A stretch of DNA of 64,000 bases, from contig JAEVLN010000015.1 in assembly GCA_018350325.1 (NCBI GenBank), forward strand, positions 310,001 through 374,000, written 5' to 3'. The position numbers and the translations under genes are program-made. Below, one piece after another: positions 58,698 to 64,000 of this stretch. Origin of the DNA: Globodera rostochiensis (taxonomy: Eukaryota; Nematoda; Chromadorea; Rhabditida; Heteroderidae). Each line of letters starts with the position of its first letter. Position 1 is the stretch's first letter. The notes under the pieces are model-generated. The model saw only the letters and a program-made list of their open reading frames with translations, made no database searches and had not been told where the DNA came from.

Positions 58698-59410
58698 TTT
58701 TTGATAATTTACGACACAAAAGTTTGTTTGATCATTTCTGGGACTTCCTTCGGTTACCGAAACCAGAAATTACTGGGGTTTTTTGGGTTCGGTTCGGTTT
58801 GAAATGCGACAACCGCACTCCTGGATTGCAATTTTTAGAATCAAAAATAAGCACAAATCGGAGAGTGATCTGCACTGGTCTATTTCCTTTTGGAGTTAAA
58901 GTTGTCTTCATATGCATTAAAAAAATGAAAATGTTCTGCCCCTCTTTTAAATGCCGAATCTTCTTCTTCTGCTGCTGCTGCCGCCGCGCTGGTGATGACC
59001 TCATCAGCGGCTTATTTTAGGCATTTGTACACAAAAATTCAGCCGGAGGGCACTTTTATTGCATTCAAATTGAATATTTTGCGTTAGGCAAAACGCCTGA
59101 CCCAACGAAAATGGCGGCCGATTGGCGGGGGAGGAATGGCGAAAGAAAGAGCAACAGGACGGCCGATGTCTCTTGGGGAAGTTTATTCCTCCCACACAAT
59201 TTTAAACAAAAAAGAGTCCAAAAACTTCGGGTATTTTGCGCTTTGAACTTGGAAAATATTGAGCTTCGGCTTTGGGTGGCGAGCCCCGCCAGGGATGGGT
59301 GGAAAATCTATTTTGAAAATACGGAAACTTTGATAAGCTCATTTAAATTTTATTGGGTGGTGAGAAGCAGTTGACCCCCCCCCCCCCCCTCGGCGCCCCA
59401 CATACTGGCC
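58698..59410. other. Intergenic upstream of the fusion candidate
   Basis: 58950-59010 has CTTCTTCTTCTGCTGCTGCTG simple repeats; 59220-59310 has CTTCGGGTATTTTGCGC and CCAGGGATGGGTGG, remnants of the hAT-like family at 29634; a poly-C run lies at 59375. No supported gene. Confidence 0.45.
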
Positions 59411-59594
59411 GGGGTCAACCCATCTCATCAACACCCCACTCATCACCAAACAAGATCGGGGCAATAACAATGGCAAAGCTTTAACTTATTGTTAGCTTCA
59501 ACTCTTCGAGTTCGATTGGTGTTAAGATTTTCTGAATCGGTTAAGGTTGAAGCAAGTTATTGCCCCGATGGGTGTTGTTGAGATGGGGAAGACC
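59411..59594. mobile_element. Mutator-like MITE with 10-bp target duplication
   Basis: Flanked by CATACTGGCC at 59401-59410 and 59595-59604. Ends are inverted: GGGTCAACCCATCTCATCAA at the left, complement of GTTGAGATGGGGAAGACC at the right. Further inward, ATCGGGGCAATAAC pairs with GTTATTGCCCCGAT. 184 bp, no coding content. Confidence 0.8.
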
Positions 59595-60066
59595 CATACT
59601 GGCCGCCGTAGTCGAGTGTGCGCTGAATTTGGTTTTTGTCAAAGCGCCCTCTTAAAACATTGGATCTCTTGATCATTTTTACGTTAACTTAGGAATTGTC
59701 TTTTTTCGAAATGAACAACAAACACAACGGACATTTTCAAATATAATTCAGCAAATTTCTGTTGATGGGGTTCGAAAGTTACCCGAAAGCCAAAGAAATG
59801 AAACCCGACTGCTTTTAGTACAATATTATAAAATGCAGAAAAATCAACTTTCATTAATTTTAGAGCAATTTTCCTAAAAATTTTCCCCCGAAAATTTGGA
59901 CGTCCCCGATCCCTGACATGGCCAACTCCGACACCGACTTTCCGCAGGATCCGGTCTTGCAAAAATGTTGAATTCCAATCCTGCAAGAGGATCCGCAAAT
60001 TTGGTTTTCCCGCACTCTACTGTCCACGTATATAAGTCTCTTCAAACAAATTAGCCTAAATTTCTC

Positions 60067-60100
60067 ATTCTTTTAATTTTTTCCAACGGTCGTCGGACAT
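60067..60100 (-). pseudogene. Relic of an F-box-like first exon
   Basis: Minus-strand ATGTCCGAC then GTTGGAAAAAATTAAAAGAA reads MSDDRWKKLKE, like the MSDN..LKE first exon of the family. The donor after it is destroyed (GAGAAA instead of GTGAGT). It lies on the same strand as copy F, about 3 kb upstream of F's exon 2, beyond the coiled-coil unit. Confidence 0.45.
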
Positions 60101-60657
60101 TTTATTCAATTGTTGCTTAGCGGGCCTTTTGTCCGCAAAAAATTCGTTGGGAGCTGAGTTGGCCCTACGGCGCTGATCTAATTGTAAAACATATTGATTG
60201 GTGCACTGATTGGTACTTTTGATTGAATATTTTGTTAGATTTTGGCATATTCAGTGCATAAATAAATGCCCTCCCTAATACTAATCCATTTTGAAAAAGA
60301 GTGATTGGGGGAGGTCAGTGGACAGAAAGCAAAATTCTCATACATACGGCACAAAGCCCCGAGCAATCAATCATTTTGATTCTCCCCCAATTGTTGACGT
60401 TTTTAAGGGGGATAAAGTCAACTGAATTTCCACATTTTGGCATTTTGCCTTTCCCTTTCATTCGTTTATTTTGCCCAACAAAAAATATAGGTTTTTTATT
60501 TCTTAACCCGGGGTAGTTTGATTGTTTTAGGCCATTTCACCCGAAATTTAGGGGTTTTGTCTTGCTTTCTGTTTTTATAATTGTATTAAAAATGCTATCT
60601 TTTTAGTTTTAGCTCATTGTAATCATAAAAAATTATTTAAATTTCCAACAACAAAAA
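60101..60657. other. 5' flank of copy G with conserved block
   Basis: 60300-60600 matches, inverted, the flank of copy A at about 7680-7990 (CTCATACATACGGCACAAAG). 60599-60657 is the conserved pre-ATG block TTTTTAGTTTTAGCTCATTG and AATCATAAAAAATTATTT. Confidence 0.6.
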
Positions 60658-62723
60658 ATGTCTGACAATCCGAAGAAAGTGGAGAACCGACTGAAAGAAA
60701 TGTGAGTTTTGCGAAAGGGGATAGTCGGGTCATTTTTGACGGGGAGGGCACAAATACAAACGCCGGGGGGGGGGGGTCAGTCGAAGAGCAAAAAAAAAAA
60801 CGAATAAATGGCAGTTTTTGGATGTACAAAACAAAGACTTTTGCCGAGTTAAGGGATCTAATTTTGAATAAATCTTTAGACAAAAATGGCCAAATTACCT
60901 CATTTTCACGGCGGCGTTCATTTCAGTGCCGCACACTTCAGTGCCCACACTTCAGTGCCGGACACTTCAGTGCCGGACACTTCAGTGCCGGACACTTCAG
61001 TGCCAGCACTTAAAAAGGCTATAACTTTTTTTAACTCAACCAAATCAAACAATCAAGATGTCATTGGAAAGCCCTAAATGAGAAGCATCGTACAAAAAAA
61101 AGCCAAGTCGGTTCAATTCGTTTTTAAGAAGTTCAACGTGAAAAACACCCAAAATCAGGGCTTTTCGTCACTTTATTGCGATAACTTTTTTATGAATTTT
61201 CTAATTGATTAGCGTTGGCTTAACAATAGCTTTTAAAAGCTTAGAGCTTTCCAATGACATCTTGATGGTTTGATTTGGTTCAGTTTAAAAAAAGTTATAG
61301 CCTTTTTAATTGCTGGCACTGAAGTGTGGGCACTGAAGTGTGCGGCACTGAAGTGTGGGCACTGAAGTGATGTGTACCGTCATTTTCAAGCATATTGTCG
61401 TTAATAATTGAAAATAACGGTCAACTTTCGGGAAAAAGTCAAGAATATAGGTACTTCTCACGATCAGAATCCGACAAATGATATATCGGACGAATCCATA
61501 AAGATTTTTTGGGGTGGAAACAACTCTGGCATTTTTAAGTCGAATTTTCAGTTTCGTGTGTGACGACATTTTGTTCGAAGTCTTCAAATTCTGTGGATTT
61601 TGTGCTCGGACTAAAAGTGGCGCTTCTCAGCGATCGATTTTGCCGTTTGGTTGACGCGCATTTCAAATTGAATGAATGGGTGTTGGGTCGGTTGGAAATT
61701 CGTCGCGGAAAGAAAAGAAAGGGCGCTCAAATTGTCAAATTCGTCGACGGGAGGATCGAGCGTCGGCTGCCGATTCCGCGAAAATCACTTCCTGACAATG
61801 TGATCGGCTTCGATCGTCTTCAAATAAAGTCCTTAAATTGTTCTGAAAGCCCTAAAAAAGCCTTTTCCTCAAATGTTTTGTTAAATTTTACATACTTTTA
61901 GTTACATCGACCGAAGTGTCATCGAATTTTTCCAAAAAATTCGCCTGACTTTTTGGCGACTGCAAAGAGACAATTATTTTCATTGGGACAAGCGACGACC
62001 AAAACCGCAGTTGGCAAATCATTTGGTACCGAATTTGGCCTCTGATCAATGACAACATTTTCGGCATTTCTTTGCATTCCTCCGAACTCGACCGTTTGCG
62101 CCAATTCTCTCCGACCGTTCTCGGCGATTGCCCAAAACTCCGATTGATCCATTCCGATTATGCTTTCCCCGAGTTCCCGGCTGATGACAGTGCCGGCGCT
62201 TCTTCTGATCAAGCATTGGCCAAATGGTTGCACACGCCCCGCGGGGATGGACTTCCGAAAGTGTTGCGATGCGTTTATTGTTTGGAAGATGTGGAAGGAC
62301 TCAAAATGGTGATTTTGTGGATTTTTTCCGTTTAAATTCCTTTATACCTCTTAAGGAATTTGTCAACTCGACGGGTCCTGTCAATTTCATCATCGCGGCT
62401 TTGCCTGAGTTTTTTGCATTTTTCGTTGAGCCATTTGAATTGAAGAACAATTTGACGGGGGAGCGATTGGTCTTCCGACACTTTAAAAAAGACAAATGGC
62501 TGTTTGTTCGTTGTCCAATTGAGCGCGATGAAGAAAAATGGGCCGATTGGGAAAAGGCGGCGGTTGAGTGGCGTCCTCAGTGGAATCGCATCTCCATTCA
62601 ATTCGAAGACAGCGACATCGGCGAGGCGTAAGACAAAATGAAATTATCGTTTAAATAAAATTATTTCTAAATTTCAGGCGACGCAAACGAAGGTCCCGAG
62701 TGAGCAAAAAAGGCAAAAAATGA
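60658..62723 (+). pseudogene. F-box-like family copy G (two frameshifts)
   Basis: Exons: E1 60658-60701 (MSDNPKKVENRLKE), E2 61552-61828, E3 61902-62308, E4 62356-62627, E5 62678-62723. E2 is 2 nt short in the F-box-like stretch near 61602 (FKFCG then frame change to [20 protein letters not shown]). E3 has an extra T in CGCCTGACTTTTTGG near 61936. The two do not cancel. E4 and E5 are open, and the tail is basic, RRKRRSRVSKKGKK, as in copies E and E'. Intron 1 is 850 bp because of a Mutator-like insertion. It is the closest relative of E/E' by tail, and probably a young pseudogene unless the two indels are assembly errors. Confidence 0.8.
60909..61379. mobile_element. Mutator-like foldback in intron 1 of copy G
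   Basis: Flanked by TCATTTTCA at 60900-60908 and 61380-61388, a perfect 9-bp duplication. Arms carry iterated GGACACTTCAGTGCC (left) and GGCACTGAAGTGTGGG (right). They continue as inverted AAAAAGGCTATAACTTTTTT and CAAGATGTCATTGGAAAGC. 471 bp, non-coding. Confidence 0.9.
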
Positions 62724-63574
62724 ATGAGTCGAACGGAAATTGCCTTAGAAATGGACTAAATATTGAAAGTTTTGCTTTCCCCCACACATTGTAATGCTTT
62801 TGTTGGTCAGAAATTTGATTAAAAACAGTTTAAATCGGGGTTAGGGTTCCCATTTGTCTTTTTTTCCCGGGGGCTCTATTTCAGGGGGCCTATTTTAGGG
62901 GGGGGGGGGGCTCTATTTTAGGTTATACGATATATGATGTTTTTTATCAACTTGTCCTTTTCCAACAGCTGGGCGATAAACGCAATCAGCAACAGTGCTG
63001 AAAAAACTCCGACTCCGGAGTAAAGATTAGAAAACGCTCGGAGCAGGAGTCGGAGCACTGAATAGTGTTTATACCAGCAACACTGATCAGCAATATGTAT
63101 GTGTTTTAACACTTACTATTATTAAAAAAAAATTTTATACCGAAAAAACTGTCTGACGTAGAAGAGTCTGTCCATGTTTCAACGAAATACATTTTACTAC
63201 ATAGTATAAACATGTTGACAACCTCATTAAAAAAGAGAAAAAATTCGTTGACTCATTAAATTGCGAAGCAAAAGGTCAAACGGCTTTTTTTTTTTGCCGC
63301 CTTTTCAATCCACCAAAATTACTAACTGATAAGCACAATCATCTATCTGCCCGCCATCTGTCAAGAATAATAAGTAGAAGGCACAGCACAACACACCCGT
63401 CAACAAATTCAAAAATGTCAACACAAATAATCCAAATACTAAGTATCTAATTAAAAAAATATTGGAATTAAAATGTTCATTTTTGTCCCGCCGCCCCGCA
63501 CCCCCCTCTCCCAACATCAAAAACACAATAAATAAAATGGACGGCACGCAAAGGGGGGGGGGAAATATGTATAG
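62724..63574. other. Intergenic, 3' of copy G
   Basis: A G-rich run near 62900 and a GACTCCGGAGTAAAG / AGGAGTCGGAGCACTG inverted patch near 63005-63060 are visible. An open frame on the minus strand (63305-63547) encodes a hydrophobic stretch but has no other support. Confidence 0.4.
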
Positions 63575-63847
63575 ATGTCGAGAATAAAATTATTATTGCC
63601 AAAAACAATTTGTTTTTTATTTGTTAACATAGCAATTGCGCGTGAGGGAGGACAAAAGGCCAACCGACCAAAATGCCATCGGTCAAAATTTGCGAGTGCT
63701 TTGGGCACGAAAAAAATCGGCGGTGCCATTGGCGGGCGGTGGAAAGGCGCTGAAATTGGGCGCCAAGTCGGCGCCAACGAAGACGCTTTTTTTCAACAAA
63801 AGCGGCACGAGGCGAAAAAGTGCTGGACAAAGTTGGCACAATTTTAA
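63575..63847 (+). CDS. Possible exon of a small secreted protein, unrecognised
   Basis: Begins MSRIKLLLPKTICFLFVNIA, which looks like a signal peptide, followed by a basic, Gly-rich part (GTKKIGGAIGGRWKGAEIG) with few Cys. GC content rises here compared with flanks, which suits coding sequence. If it does not end at the stop (90 aa), a donor AAA|GTTGGC near 63832 and an acceptor TTTTTCCAG at 63886-63894 would extend it towards the window edge. Secreted small proteins are common effector candidates in such nematodes, but nothing here shows that. Confidence 0.35.
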   Translation: MSRIKLLLPKTICFLFVNIAIAREGGQKANRPKCHRSKFASALGTKKIGGAIGGRWKGAEIGRQVGANEDAFFQQKRHEAKKCWTKLAQF

Positions 63848-64000
63848 TTAATATTCTTTCCTTTTTATAAACATTTCGATAAAACTTTTTCCAGGAATCG
63901 TCCAATGTTAGTAAGCCGTTGGCCGGTAAGCCATGCTAATCGAATCATTATTCATGAAATTTTTTGGTGTTTATGCTTATGCTTTTGGAACTCGTACGTT

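Noticed and set aside
59111..59374. 87-residue ORF MAADWRGRNGERK
   Set aside because: Runs through a hAT-like element remnant (CTTCGGG and CAGGGATGGG) and low-complexity sequence.
60702..61013. ORF with FSAGHFSAGHFSA repeats
   Set aside because: Starts in intron 1 of copy G and ends in the Mutator-like element arm repeats.

Overview
The window looks like nuclear DNA of a plant-parasitic cyst nematode (Heteroderidae, Globodera or Heterodera type). The reasons are AT-rich DNA, very short introns (many 45-60 bp), a nematode-style astacin protease, a BTB-BACK-MATH gene, a secreted CAP/venom-allergen-like gene, and above all a dispersed family of five-exon F-box-like genes of the kind greatly expanded in cyst nematodes. 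The species call rests on remembered family resemblance, not a search. All gene models were spliced by hand from donor and acceptor sites and reading phase, so small exon-end errors are possible.

Layout. 1-6448: satellite array with a compound monomer of about 410 bp, interrupted at 4226-5171 by a hAT-like non-autonomous transposon. 6549-7619 (-): F-box-like copy A, cut off where the satellite begins. 8582-14074 (-): one long astacin metalloprotease gene of about 25 exons (unrecognised N-terminal half, then protease, EGF, CUB and Cys-rich tail). 15521-17198: composite hAT-like element with a nested foldback. 18574-20589 (+): intact F-box-like copy B. 20.8-22.3 kb: two more transposon-like elements. 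23137-25951 (-): BTB-BACK-MATH gene. 27525-29272 (-): F-box-like copy C with a frameshift. 29.6-30.2 kb: hAT-like element. 31010-33268 (+): F-box-like copy D, a clear pseudogene. 33993-35187: hAT-like element with a perfect 8-bp target duplication.

35.2-50.6 kb is a recent direct duplication of about 8 kb. Each copy holds an orphan last exon of ribosomal protein eL37, an intact CAP-domain gene, a Tc1/mariner relic, an intact F-box-like gene (E and E') and a 50-bp minisatellite. In the second copy the minisatellite has expanded to 53.07 kb with a 202-bp higher-order repeat. 53.2-54.4 kb: a small two-exon gene and exons of a paralogue. 55434-58697 (-): F-box-like copy F, which lacks the usual first exon; a five-exon coiled-coil-like coding unit ends 48 bp upstream and can be spliced onto it in frame (candidate fusion, 570 aa). 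60658-62723 (+): F-box-like copy G with two frameshifts. 63.6 kb: a possible first exon of a small secreted protein.

Overall this is an accessory, repeat-rich region in which one multigene family is duplicating, decaying, changing its C-terminal reading frame and possibly gaining a new N-terminus, while short TIR elements land repeatedly in introns and in one exon.
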